A stretch of 64,000 nt of DNA, taken from NCBI GenBank assembly GCA_050313995.1, contig JBNPMM010000006.1. One strand, 5' to 3'. The translations under genes were made by a program, and so were the position numbers. Shown piece by piece: positions 25,617-34,509 of this stretch. Source of the stretch: JAUMWX01 sp023394215. GTDB taxonomy: Bacteria > Bacillota > Clostridia > Tissierellales > Peptoniphilaceae. The notes below the pieces were generated by a model, which saw nothing but the letters and a program-made list of their open reading frames with translations, made no database searches and had not been told where the DNA came from. How positions within the stretch are numbered: the first letter of the stretch is position 1; the number at the start of each line of letters is the position of its first letter.

Positions 25617-26738
25617 ATGTTTAGAAAAATTGCTAAGATTATTCTTGCGCTGGGGGGTGGCGGTATAGGCTACAGCCTGGTTTTATTAGCAATGCAGGCA
25701 GGACTTGTAAAGTTTGAGAGCAACTTGGTTCAATCAATAGTATATGGAGTGTTTATGGTTGGACTTGCGCTTTTGAGCTACCTTTTGGCGCCGAGCATAA
25801 TCAAAAAAGTTTTGAAGAATCTTGATGTGTTGGATACTAAAATTCAAAAAATACCTACGGGAGATATAGTGATAGGGTCGATTGGACTTTTATTTGCACT
25901 TATTATTTCATATTTTGTTAGCTTGCCTATATCACTGTTATCGCTTCCGACAAGTTTGGAGTTTGTCAAGTGGATTGTGACTGTAGCCGTATATTTTGTT
26001 ATTGTAAGTATAGGTGTCAGGATTGCATTGAGAAATAAGGCTGAAATACTTCAGGTTTTCCCTTTGAAGCTTGATAAAAAGGCTGATAGAAATAAGAAAA
26101 AAGAGACTTCGAAGTTTAAAATCAAGGGTGACAGATTGCAGGATGATCAATCAGCTAAGATTTTGGATACTTCAGTATTGATAGACGGTAGAATAAAGGC
26201 TATAGCCGATACCGGATTTATTGAAGGAAAGCTTGTTATACCGGAGTTTGTTTTGGAAGAGCTTCAGTTTATAGCTGACTCCGCTGATGAACTTAAGAGG
26301 GAAAGAGGTCGTAGGGGGCTTGATATAGTCAAGGATCTGCAGACTTCCGGTAAGGTTTCAGTGGAGATAAGTAATCAGGACTTTCCTGAAATCAAGGAAG
26401 TGGATATTAAGCTTTTGAAACTTGCGCAGCAAAGCGGAGCCTTTGTTATGACAAATGACTATAATCTTAATAAGCTTGCAGTTGTGCAGGACATAAGGGT
26501 GTTAAATATAAATGACCTTGCAAATTCCGTAAAGACGGTTGTTATACCGGGAGAAAAGATGCTGGTTAACATAATAAAGGAAGGAAGAGAGAAAAATCAA
26601 GGGCTTGCATATTTGGAAGACGGCACTATGATAGTCGTTGAAGAGGGTAAAACCTTGATAGGGCAGGAGGTAAATGTTATTGTAACAACTGTCCTTCAAA
26701 CGGCAGCCGGCAAGATGATTTTTGCCAAACCTATTTAA
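25617..26738 (+). CDS. Membrane PIN/TRAM-domain protein (YacL family)
   Basis: A 373-residue protein. Four hydrophobic segments occupy about residues 1-150, followed by a PIN nuclease domain (LDTSVLIDGRI, VLEELQ, TNDYNLNKLA, with the acidic residues in place) and a C-terminal TRAM RNA-binding domain (VVEEGKTLIGQEVNVIV). It is probably a membrane-bound ribonuclease; its targets are unknown. The ATG at 25617 is used; an ATG 4 nt earlier leads at once to a stop. Confidence 0.9.
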   Translation: MFRKIAKIILALGGGGIGYSLVLLAMQAGLVKFESNLVQSIVYGVFMVGLALLSYLLAPSIIKKVLKNLDVLDTKIQKIPTGDIVIGSIGLLFALIISYFVSLPISLLSLPTSLEFVKWIVTVAVYFVIVSIGVRIALRNKAEILQVFPLKLDKKADRNKKKETSKFKIKGDRLQDDQSAKILDTSVLIDGRIKAIADTGFIEGKLVIPEFVLEELQFIADSADELKRERGRRGLDIVKDLQTSGKVSVEISNQDFPEIKEVDIKLLKLAQQSGAFVMTNDYNLNKLAVVQDIRVLNINDLANSVKTVVIPGEKMLVNIIKEGREKNQGLAYLEDGTMIVVEEGKTLIGQEVNVIVTTVLQTAAGKMIFAKPI

Positions 26739-26783
26739 TTTGAAAGGAGTAGGCCCGGTTTTATTTAGGGCTAAAATGATATT

Positions 26784-27803
26784 ATGAAAAAAGGTGCAAG
26801 GATAATCGCCTTATTATTAGCTGTTTTAATGGTAATGGGCATATTTGTATCGGTATTTACCAGAGCGGCTTCATCATGGGATAAGGGTATTTATGTATAT
26901 GGAGCAGGTTTGAACGAAGAAAATATGAGAAATACCGCAAAGCTTTTGGGCATAAGCGATTATGAAGGTGTCAGTAAGCTTAAGGTGGATGCCAAGGATA
27001 TAAAGAAGTATTTGGATGAAGATACTGATGATGGCAGTATGATATCTTCTGTATATATTGTAAAAGATGAAAAAATCAAAGGGGTTGAAGTAGAGGTTAC
27101 TACAAGTGAAAATATAACATCTGTAAAGGCCGGACAATATGCCAATGCTGCTATAACAGCCGGCATAAGCAATGTTAAGATATATGTTGCAGCTTACACA
27201 CCGGTAACTGGAACATCCGCCCTTACGGGAGTATATAAGGCTTTTGAAGCTACAGGACAAAAGCTTGATAAGGACCGTATGCAGGTTGCAAATGAGGAAC
27301 TTATAACAGTAAGTGAGATAGCTGACGAACACAAGGGCAATGAAAAGTTTTCTCAAGGTAAGTTGGATCAGGCCATTATAGAGGTTAAGGAAAAGCTTGT
27401 AGAACTTAAGGAGAAAACAGGGGAGTTGGCAAGCAAGGCCGATATAGAGAAAATAATAAATGAAGCCTTGAAAAACAAAGAGCTTAATAATATTGTCAAT
27501 CAGATAAATATAGATAAGTTGGTAGTTTTCTTTAACAATTTCCAAAACACGGGTGCGATTAATTCAAACCAAATTCTAAGCCAGTTAGGAGAACTTGGAA
27601 ATACAATAAAGGAAAAAACCAAGGATCTTGTTGATTCTGCGGGGAAAGTTATAGAAGAAAATAAGGAAACCATAAATAAAGCTGTAGAAAGTGCAAAGGA
27701 TGCATTGAATTCAGAGCAGGCTAAGGGATTTTTCTCATCAATCGGAGATTTCTTCGGTTCGATTTTTAAAGCCATAGGTGACTTTTTCAGTTCTATATTT
27801 TAG
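26784..27803 (+). CDS. DUF1002 secreted/membrane protein with Phe-rich C-terminal repeat
   Basis: A 339-residue exported protein with a signal peptide (about 1-28) and a DUF1002 region, recognised by KGIYVYGAGLNEENMRNTAK and AAYTPVTGTSALTGVYKAF (family of Bacillus YpuA). A long helical part follows, and the end is a near-duplicated hydrophobic motif, SSIGDFFGSIF and KAIGDFFSSIF, which looks like a membrane-binding amphipathic anchor. The function of DUF1002 is unknown. The nearest good ribosome site (AGGAG at 26745-26749) lies 34 nt before the ATG, with a small stem between them. Confidence 0.85.
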   Translation: MKKGARIIALLLAVLMVMGIFVSVFTRAASSWDKGIYVYGAGLNEENMRNTAKLLGISDYEGVSKLKVDAKDIKKYLDEDTDDGSMISSVYIVKDEKIKGVEVEVTTSENITSVKAGQYANAAITAGISNVKIYVAAYTPVTGTSALTGVYKAFEATGQKLDKDRMQVANEELITVSEIADEHKGNEKFSQGKLDQAIIEVKEKLVELKEKTGELASKADIEKIINEALKNKELNNIVNQINIDKLVVFFNNFQNTGAINSNQILSQLGELGNTIKEKTKDLVDSAGKVIEENKETINKAVESAKDALNSEQAKGFFSSIGDFFGSIFKAIGDFFSSIF

Positions 27804-27835
27804 ACAGTATTTTAATAGATTATATAGGAGTTATG

Positions 27836-28690
27836 ATGACAAAAATAAGATTGTTTGCTGACAGCAGTATAGATTTGCCCCAGGAGATTATTGATAGGAT
27901 AGGTCTTACTATAATACCGGTAAATATAACGATGGGGGATGAAGAATATGTTGATTTAATCGATATAACTGCTGATGATGTGTTAAATTATGCTGAAAGA
28001 AACAAGGTTTTACCTAAGACCTCCTCAGCGACTTATACAAGGGTTGAGGAGGCTTTGGGAAGCCTTAAGGATGACGAGAAAGGCATATATGTGCTTATAT
28101 CGGCCAAGGCTTCAACTACAGCTCAAATGATAGGGCATAATGTTTTGAAAGCCAATAACTGGTATGACAAGGTAACGATAATAGATACCAAGAGTTTATC
28201 AGGAGGTTCGGGTTTAATAGCTATTAAGGCATACGAGTTGATTGAAGAGGGAAAAGATTTTGATACGATAGTTGATGAGTTAAATCTTTACGTTGAAAAA
28301 ATTAACGGAAGCTTTTTGGTTGATAAACTGGATTTCCTTTATTATGGAGGTAGGGTTTCTCAGTTTTCCTTGTTGTTATCGGGAGGACTTAAGATTAAAC
28401 CTATGATTAAGTTTACAGACGGGGAAATGAAGGCATTTAAAAAATATAGAGGAAGTTTGGAAAAAACTATAGCTAAATATACCGATGAAGTTTTAGCTGA
28501 TGATGAAAGTATTGACGATTCAAGGGTTATAATAGCCTATACAAGAATGGATGAGAAGACGCTTAGGGAGGCTGTTGAGAGGGTAAAAGCAAAAAATATT
28601 TTTAAGGAAGTATTAGTAGCCAAGGCATCAGCCACTATAACGGTTCATGGTGGACCGAATGTATTTTCATTATTTTTCGCCAATAAGTAA
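27836..28690 (+). CDS. DegV-family fatty-acid-binding protein
   Basis: A 284-residue DegV/FakB-type protein that holds a fatty acid for the fatty-acid kinase FakA. Diagnostic parts are LFADSSIDLPQE near the N-terminus, SATYTRVEEAL and the GGRVSQ region. The second of two adjacent ATGs (27833, 27836) is preferred because AGGAG ends at 27830. No fakA lies in the window, so the partner must be elsewhere. Confidence 0.92.
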   Translation: MTKIRLFADSSIDLPQEIIDRIGLTIIPVNITMGDEEYVDLIDITADDVLNYAERNKVLPKTSSATYTRVEEALGSLKDDEKGIYVLISAKASTTAQMIGHNVLKANNWYDKVTIIDTKSLSGGSGLIAIKAYELIEEGKDFDTIVDELNLYVEKINGSFLVDKLDFLYYGGRVSQFSLLLSGGLKIKPMIKFTDGEMKAFKKYRGSLEKTIAKYTDEVLADDESIDDSRVIIAYTRMDEKTLREAVERVKAKNIFKEVLVAKASATITVHGGPNVFSLFFANK

Positions 28691-28708
28691 AAATATTATT
28701 TATGCAAT

Positions 28709-28763
28709 TATAAAAAGGGGCTGCCACAAAACTCCAAAGAGTTTTGCGGCAACCCCTTTTATA
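28709..28763. terminator. Long bidirectional terminator
   Basis: A stem of about 25 bp with few mismatches: TATAAAAAGGGG on one arm and CCCCTTTTATA on the other, closing over GTTTTG/CAAAAC and a short loop. It separates the convergent degV and acetyltransferase genes. Confidence 0.85.
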
Positions 28764-28773
28764 ATAAACTTTA

Positions 28774-29250
28774 TCAGATGGGTATTTCTTGAAATCCTAA
28801 ACTTTCAAACAGGTTGAAGGCCGGTATATTTTCGAGATTTATATATACGTATAAGTCTTTATATCCCAATTTTATTAATTCATTTTCACAGGCATTTATC
28901 AAGATTTTTGCCAAACCTTGATTTTGATAAGCCTTTTTAGTGAATGAATAGGTTAGCGTGGCTTGACCCTTGAAGTCGGCAACAAAGAGGCCGGCAAGGA
29001 TTTCGCTGCTGTTTGCAATACAAAGGGAAGCGGTCTCGAGAGCCTTTCCATATAAGCCGTTTTTAAAATTTTTAATTTCCGCAAGGAAATCTTCAACTTT
29101 GTCATTTTCATAATCTGTTGTATCAAGATAGGCATCATACATAGCTTCAGCTATATCCTCAGCCTTAGCAAGACCTATTAAACTTATGAGTTTTGAATGT
29201 TCTATTGTGCTCTCATAAATATTTTTTTTCATTTTGATTCTATCTTTCAT
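28774..29250 (-). CDS. GNAT-family N-acetyltransferase
   Basis: A 158-residue acetyltransferase-like protein. The acetyl-CoA loop is degenerate but recognisable (KKAYQNQGLAKILI), followed by NIPAFNLFESLGF, the usual end of the fold. GGGGGAG lies 5 nt before the ATG at 29250. The substrate is unknown. Confidence 0.8.
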   Translation of the reverse strand: MKDRIKMKKNIYESTIEHSKLISLIGLAKAEDIAEAMYDAYLDTTDYENDKVEDFLAEIKNFKNGLYGKALETASLCIANSSEILAGLFVADFKGQATLTYSFTKKAYQNQGLAKILINACENELIKLGYKDLYVYINLENIPAFNLFESLGFQEIPI

Positions 29251-29321
29251 AAGCTCCCCCTCTCTTATTAGTATTGTAGCATATAAGGAGGGATTTTTGT
29301 ATTGTAATGGACCTTTTAAAG

Positions 29322-29353
29322 TAAAAAAGATCTCGAACTTGCGAGACCCTTTT
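29322..29353 (-). terminator. Terminator of the purine permease gene
   Basis: On the minus strand, GGTCTCG and CGAGATC form a stem around a short loop, followed by a run of six T. It lies 20 nt after the permease stop. Confidence 0.75.
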
Positions 29354-29371
29354 ATTTTAAATCTTATTAGC

Positions 29372-30673
29372 TTAGAAAGGTAAGAAGATGTATCTTAGAA
29401 GGAATACAAACGAAAGTATATATACCAATAAAGATACTTGTTTAGCCTTCCCGGCAGCTACCTTTATGATTGTGTATGAAATCATACCGAATACTATACC
29501 TTCAGCTATAGAGTAAGCAAAAGGCATCATTATTATTGTTAAGAATGACGGCACGGCTACGCTGTAGTCTGTCCAATCAATTTGAGTAATAGGGCTCATC
29601 ATAAACAAACCTACTATTACCAATGCAGGAGCTGTTGCTGAGCTTGGAATCAATAGGAACAAAGGTGCCAAGAAGGTTGCAATCAAGAAAAGTATACCTG
29701 TAACAACAGCAGTCAAGCCTGTTCTTCCACCTTCTGCAACACCGGCAGATGATTCTACATAGGTTGTTACTGTTGAAGTACCTAAAAGGGCACCGGCGGT
29801 AGTACCTACGGCATCCGCCAATAAAGCTCTTTCAACTCTCGGCAATTTGCCGTTTTCATCCAACATATTTGTCTTTGAAGCAACACCTGCGAGAGTACCT
29901 ACAGTGTCGAACATATCAACAAAAAGGAAGGTAAATAGGGCAACTATAAATGAGTTTCCAAAAGATTTAGGAGAAACCAATTTGAAGGCTACATCTCCAA
30001 GTCCTGTCGGTAATTGAAGTACATGAAAGTTTTCCGGAATAACAGTAACTCCCATAGGTATACCTATAATAGTAGTGATAATAATACCTAAAAGAATAGC
30101 TCCTTTTACTTGTCTTGTAACAAGTATACCGGTGATGATGATACCTATTATAGCTAATAGGGGAGCTGCTTGAGTGATATGACCAAGGGTAACTATTGTA
30201 CCTTCGCCGGATTTAACAACGCCGGAATTTGTAAGACCTATAAGGGCTATAAACAAACCTATACCTACAGAAACAGCATTTTTAAGTTCCTTAGGGATGG
30301 CGTTAAAGATTACTTCTCTTACCCTAACCAATGAAAGGACTATAAATATAATACCTTCCAAAAATATGATGGTAAGAGCTTCCTGCCAAGTAAATCCGTA
30401 CTTCATAACTACTGTATATGTGAAGTAGGCATTAAGACCCATACCCGGTGCAAGGGCGAAAGGATACCTGGCAAAAAGACCCATAAAAATTGTAGCCAAT
30501 GCAGCGGATAGACATGTTGCGACGAATACACCGTTAGCGTTCATGCCTGTTTGTCCAAGCAATCCCGGATTTACAGCCAATATATAAGCCATAGTCATAA
30601 AGGTTGTAATACCTGCAATGATTTCGGTTTTTACATTGGTGCCACGTTCTTTCAGTTTAAAAAACTTTTCCAA
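29372..30673 (-). CDS. NCS2-family purine permease (AzgA/PbuG/PbuO-like)
   Basis: A 433-residue membrane transporter with about 12 hydrophobic segments. Family signatures are EIIAGITTFMTMAYILAVNP, LAPGMGLNAYFTY and TVTTYVESSAGVAEGGRTG. Members import adenine, guanine or hypoxanthine by proton symport. A promoter (TTGACA-16-TAAAAT) lies close upstream. The 70-nt leader is too short for a purine riboswitch and I see none. Confidence 0.92.
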   Translation of the reverse strand: MEKFFKLKERGTNVKTEIIAGITTFMTMAYILAVNPGLLGQTGMNANGVFVATCLSAALATIFMGLFARYPFALAPGMGLNAYFTYTVVMKYGFTWQEALTIIFLEGIIFIVLSLVRVREVIFNAIPKELKNAVSVGIGLFIALIGLTNSGVVKSGEGTIVTLGHITQAAPLLAIIGIIITGILVTRQVKGAILLGIIITTIIGIPMGVTVIPENFHVLQLPTGLGDVAFKLVSPKSFGNSFIVALFTFLFVDMFDTVGTLAGVASKTNMLDENGKLPRVERALLADAVGTTAGALLGTSTVTTYVESSAGVAEGGRTGLTAVVTGILFLIATFLAPLFLLIPSSATAPALVIVGLFMMSPITQIDWTDYSVAVPSFLTIIMMPFAYSIAEGIVFGMISYTIIKVAAGKAKQVSLLVYILSFVFLLRYIFLPF

Positions 30674-30705
30674 AATAATTCCTCCTAAATTTTAATGACA
30701 AGTAT

Positions 30706-30733
30706 ATTTTATCAAGATATTGGATATTGTCAA
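30706..30733 (-). promoter_or_regulatory. Promoter of the purine permease
   Basis: On the minus strand TTGACA (revcomp of 30728-30733), a 16-bp spacer and TAAAAT (revcomp of 30706-30711). Confidence 0.65.
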
Positions 30734-30742
30734 ATGAACAAA

Positions 30743-30793
30743 CAAAAAGTCACAAGAAAAAGTGGCAAATTTAGCTTTGTTTTTCTTGTGACT
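30743..30793 (-). terminator. Terminator of the flavoprotein reductase gene
   Basis: AGTCACAAGAAAAA (30748-30761) pairs with TTTTTCTTGTGACT (30780-30793). Read on the minus strand, a T run (TTTTTG) follows. It lies between the reductase gene and the permease promoter. Confidence 0.75.
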
Positions 30794-30857
30794 GATTTTA
30801 TTTAGTTGATTTTTTTATGAAAATTTAGGATGGGCAAAAATTTTGCCTTACTAAGAT

Positions 30858-32651
30858 TTATTTACTTGCATTTTGTCCGGCAATTCTTCCGAATACTATA
30901 ATATCAGTAATTGCATTACTTCCAAGCCTGTTTTTGCCGTGGATGCCTCCGGTTACTTCGCCTGCCGCATAAAGGCCCTCAATTACCTTGCCGTTTTTGT
31001 CAATTACCCTTGCTTGGGAATCTATTTTTATACCGCCCATTGTATGGTGAACAGCAGGAGCAGCCTTTATGATGTAGAAAGGTCCCTTCTCGATTTTTGA
31101 AGGAAGACTTCTTTTGTTAAATTCCGGATCCTTACCTTCATCAACATATTTATTGTAATTTTTTAGAGTTTCAGCAAAATTTTTATAGTCTATATCAAAA
31201 AACTTTGCAGCTTCCTCTACTGTATCAGCTTTTACAAGCAATTTATTTTTATATAGATATTCCACTTCCGCCTTATGATTTTCTTCAATCTTGCTGTTTA
31301 CATAGCCGTTTTCATCTATGATTTCATAGCATACACTGCCTGTTTGAGCCTTGATTGCCATAGACATTTCATCTCTTCTTCCAAGTTCTTCAACAAACCT
31401 TTTACCCTCTTTATTTACTATTACCGAGTGACCGTACAGTCTTGCATCATCAAAGTATAATAGGGTACCTGTTAGGGGATCGCAGATAGGATATGTTTGT
31501 ATGTATTCCATGCCTACAAGGTCGGCGCCGATTTTTTCAGCCATAACAATACCGTCGCCTGTGATTCCCGGGCCGTTTGTTGAAAGAATTTTTTCATCTA
31601 TAGCCGGATTGTATTTTATTCTCATTTCCACATTTGAACCGAAACCGCCAGAAGCTATTATGATGTTTTTACATTTAAATGTAAGCTCTTCTGTAGGGCT
31701 TGTAGCATTCACTCCTACAACCTTGTTGTTTTCTACTATCAACTCTGTGGCTTTTGTATTAAGCCTTATAGGAATATTCAATTCTTTGGCTTTTGCTTCA
31801 AGTTTTGTTATGATTTCCTTACCGCTTGCACCCTTTGGAACCAAGGATCTTTTAACTGAGTGGCCTCCGAACTGCATCAATTCATCTTCCCATTCAACTT
31901 TTATATCATCACGAAGCCATTTTGCACCGGCAAGAGCATTTTCTGCAATTACCTTTATCAGAGATTCATCGCCTATGCCGTCGCCGCCCTTTATAAAGTC
32001 TTTTATGTGTTGTTCTGTACTGTCTTTTATGCCTTCTTTTTCTTGGATCCAGTTATTGGCTACAGCCATTTCAGCACCGGAAATAAGTGTATTGCCACCA
32101 ACAAGCGGCATTTTTTCAATTAATATTACATTTTTTCCGTTTTCTTTTGCTGTGATTGCAGCGGTTAGGCCTGCTCCGCCACCACCTATAACTACTATAT
32201 CAACTTCTTCTGTAAGTTTTTTTAGCTCAACTTTTTCATCTTTTGCATCAAGTTTTTTTAACATTGATTTATCGGCTCCGGCATTTTTTAAAGCATTATT
32301 TACGGCTTCGATAAATCCTTTTGAAGTTAGGGTACAGCCTGATACCGAGTCCACATCAGGTGAATTTGTTTTTATTATTTTTCCTGTCAATTCGTCCATA
32401 GCCTTTTCAAAGCCCGGAGTTTCTTTATGAGAATTAACCTTTATAGCTTTTATTTGGTCATCTTTTATCTCTAAAGATATGTTGATTTCTCCGCCTTTTC
32501 CTTGACCCTTACCCTCATATGTAGCATCCTTGATTTTACCTTCGCTTACCTTTGCAGGATCTTTTTCCTGCGTTTTCTTTTGTGTGTTTTTGCAGGCTGC
32601 AAGAGAAAATACAAGCAGCATTGCTAAGAACAATGAAATTATTTTTTTCAT
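30858..32651 (-). CDS. Exported FMN/FAD flavoprotein reductase (fumarate reductase-like lipoprotein)
   Basis: A 597-residue lipoprotein (lipobox LAAC, Cys20). Residues about 38-120 form an FMN-binding domain with the flavinylation motif DSVSGCTLTS, where Thr would carry covalent FMN; the usual Ala before Thr is Cys here. From about residue 148 it is an FAD-dependent oxidoreductase of the fumarate reductase/succinate dehydrogenase family (IVVIGGGGAGLTAAI, HHTMGGI, GLYAAGEVTGGIHG). Such proteins use electrons passed across the membrane to reduce fumarate, urocanate or related acceptors. No apbE flavin transferase is nearby. A divergent two-component system begins about 145 bp away. The substrate cannot be named. 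Confidence 0.9.
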   Translation of the reverse strand: MKKIISLFLAMLLVFSLAACKNTQKKTQEKDPAKVSEGKIKDATYEGKGQGKGGEINISLEIKDDQIKAIKVNSHKETPGFEKAMDELTGKIIKTNSPDVDSVSGCTLTSKGFIEAVNNALKNAGADKSMLKKLDAKDEKVELKKLTEEVDIVVIGGGGAGLTAAITAKENGKNVILIEKMPLVGGNTLISGAEMAVANNWIQEKEGIKDSTEQHIKDFIKGGDGIGDESLIKVIAENALAGAKWLRDDIKVEWEDELMQFGGHSVKRSLVPKGASGKEIITKLEAKAKELNIPIRLNTKATELIVENNKVVGVNATSPTEELTFKCKNIIIASGGFGSNVEMRIKYNPAIDEKILSTNGPGITGDGIVMAEKIGADLVGMEYIQTYPICDPLTGTLLYFDDARLYGHSVIVNKEGKRFVEELGRRDEMSMAIKAQTGSVCYEIIDENGYVNSKIEENHKAEVEYLYKNKLLVKADTVEEAAKFFDIDYKNFAETLKNYNKYVDEGKDPEFNKRSLPSKIEKGPFYIIKAAPAVHHTMGGIKIDSQARVIDKNGKVIEGLYAAGEVTGGIHGKNRLGSNAITDIIVFGRIAGQNASK

Positions 32652-32796
32652 ATATACCTCCCATTTGAGTTAAATATATAACAAAAAATAACCTTTGTAT
32701 TTACACGAAGCGGTAAAAAGTTTGTACAATAAAATTTAGTTGTTATTTTTACATCAATAATATAGTATTATGATTATAATATGGGTGGAGGGATAT

Positions 32797-34509
32797 ATGT
32801 CTTTAAGGTTGAAAATTTCTATTGTTTTTATTTTGTGTATATTGCTGACTTTTACCCCTCTTTTGTATATAATGCAAACTCGGGTAAAAGAGGAAAATTT
32901 GGATAAACTGGATAGGGAAATAAGTCAGTTGTTGGATTCCAAATCGAATGAGGTCGGATTTTGGCTTGAGAGAAAGATGGTTGAGCTTAAGGTGATATTG
33001 GGAATGGATATAGTTAACAATATGGACGAAAAGGAGCTTAATAACTATATAGAAAGACTGAACAAGTCCAAGGATTTTAACAACAGGTTTGCCATAGGAG
33101 GCAAGGACGGCAGGGGCTTTATAAGTAAGGATTGGTATATAGATATTTCAAATAGAGATTATTTCAAAAAACTTATGAATGAAGATGTTGATTATGTGAT
33201 ATCGGAGCCGGTTATTTCAAGATCTGATAATACGCCCATTTTTCTTATGTCTTATGCCTTAAGAAATACCCATGGCGAAAAAATCGGTTTTGTGAACGGG
33301 GCGATAGCCCTTGATAATATATCGAAAATAGCTGAAGGGATAAAGATATATGACGGATTTTCATGGATAATGAATGCAAGTCGCAAGGTATACAGTACGG
33401 ATGAGGCCTATATCAAAAGCAATTATTTGGATGACAGGGGATTGAGCAGAATAGCCGAATCCTACCAGCTTAAAAAGGACGGTATTTTGGCTATGGAGGA
33501 TGTTAATGGAAACAGATGTAAGGTTTTTTACAGTCATATACCGAATTCGGAAAATTGGATTCTATGTACCATGATAAAGTTTGAGGCTATGAATGAGCAG
33601 ATAGACAATATAGTAAGGATTATAGTCGGTATAGGTATAATTTTTATTGTAGTTTCAATCATCACTTCCATTTTTATAGCTTCATCAACGGTTAAGCCGA
33701 TCAATAGTTTAAAGGGAAATATGGAGGATGTTTCCAAAGGAAATCTTAATTCTTATTATAGGGGAGAAGGAAAGGATGAGATATCTTCGCTCGGAAGGTA
33801 TTTTAACACTATGTTGGATGATATAAAGTCTTTGCTGGAAAAAACATCTAATATGGAAAGGCAAAAGAGGGATTTGGAAATTAAGGTCTTACAATCTCAG
33901 ATAAAACCTCATTTTTTGTATAATACCCTTGATACTATTCAATGGAAGGCTTTGAGTAAGGGAAATTTTGAAGTTGCGGATTTAATAAACAATCTTTCGG
34001 ACTTCTTTCGCTTAAGTTTAAATGAAGGGAGAGAATTTGTAAGTATTGAAGATGAGTTAAGGCAGGCTGACTTGTACCTTAATATACAGAAAATCAGATA
34101 TGAGGATAAGCTTGAGTATGAGTTTGAAATAGATCCCAAGCTAAGGGAAGTGATTATACCTAAACTTATATTGCAGCCCTTAATTGAAAATTCCATTTAT
34201 CATGGAATAAAGCTTATTCAAGGTTTAGGGCATATAAAAGTAATCATAGGCTTGGAAGAAGAAAATCTAAAAATTATTGTAGAGGATAACGGAAGAGGGA
34301 TGTCATCCGACCTATTGAGTAAAATTAGAAGTAATCTCGATAATTCCGTAGCTGTTGACAATTATGGGCTATATAGTGTTAATGAAAGGCTTAAAAGCTA
34401 CTATGGAAATTTGTATAGCATAGAGATAGAAAGTAAAGAATATATAGGGACAATTGTTAGTATAAAAATTGAAATGGAGGCCTTTGATGTTGAAGATGTT
34501 GATAGCTGA
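32797..34509 (+). CDS. Cache-domain sensor histidine kinase (YesM/LytS-type)
   Basis: A 570-residue membrane kinase. Transmembrane helices lie near residues 6-26 and 275-300 and enclose an extracellular Cache-type sensor (YIDISNRDYFKKLM, VISEPVISRSDNTPIFLMSY). HAMP, a His_kinase domain with H372 in QIKPHFLYNTLDTIQ, and HATPase_c (VEDNGRGM) follow. Start ATG 32797 is chosen because GGTGGAGGG sits just upstream; an in-frame ATG at 32770 lacks a site. Cache sensors of this kind bind small metabolites. Its divergent neighbour, the secreted reductase, suggests it senses that enzyme's substrate (inference). Confidence 0.9.
   Translation: MSLRLKISIVFILCILLTFTPLLYIMQTRVKEENLDKLDREISQLLDSKSNEVGFWLERKMVELKVILGMDIVNNMDEKELNNYIERLNKSKDFNNRFAIGGKDGRGFISKDWYIDISNRDYFKKLMNEDVDYVISEPVISRSDNTPIFLMSYALRNTHGEKIGFVNGAIALDNISKIAEGIKIYDGFSWIMNASRKVYSTDEAYIKSNYLDDRGLSRIAESYQLKKDGILAMEDVNGNRCKVFYSHIPNSENWILCTMIKFEAMNEQIDNIVRIIVGIGIIFIVVSIITSIFIASSTVKPINSLKGNMEDVSKGNLNSYYRGEGKDEISSLGRYFNTMLDDIKSLLEKTSNMERQKRDLEIKVLQSQIKPHFLYNTLDTIQWKALSKGNFEVADLINNLSDFFRLSLNEGREFVSIEDELRQADLYLNIQKIRYEDKLEYEFEIDPKLREVIIPKLILQPLIENSIYHGIKLIQGLGHIKVIIGLEEENLKIIVEDNGRGMSSDLLSKIRSNLDNSVAVDNYGLYSVNERLKSYYGNLYSIEIESKEYIGTIVSIKIEMEAFDVEDVDS

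Noticed and set aside
30674..30747. Possible purine riboswitch before the purine permease
   Set aside because: The leader is about 25-30 nt long behind a clear promoter; there is no room for the aptamer and no conserved core.
31501..32430. 309-codon open frame on the strand opposite the flavoprotein reductase
   Set aside because: It mirrors a well-supported gene, lacks a ribosome site and its protein is low-complexity Ser/Phe/Pro, typical of antisense frames.
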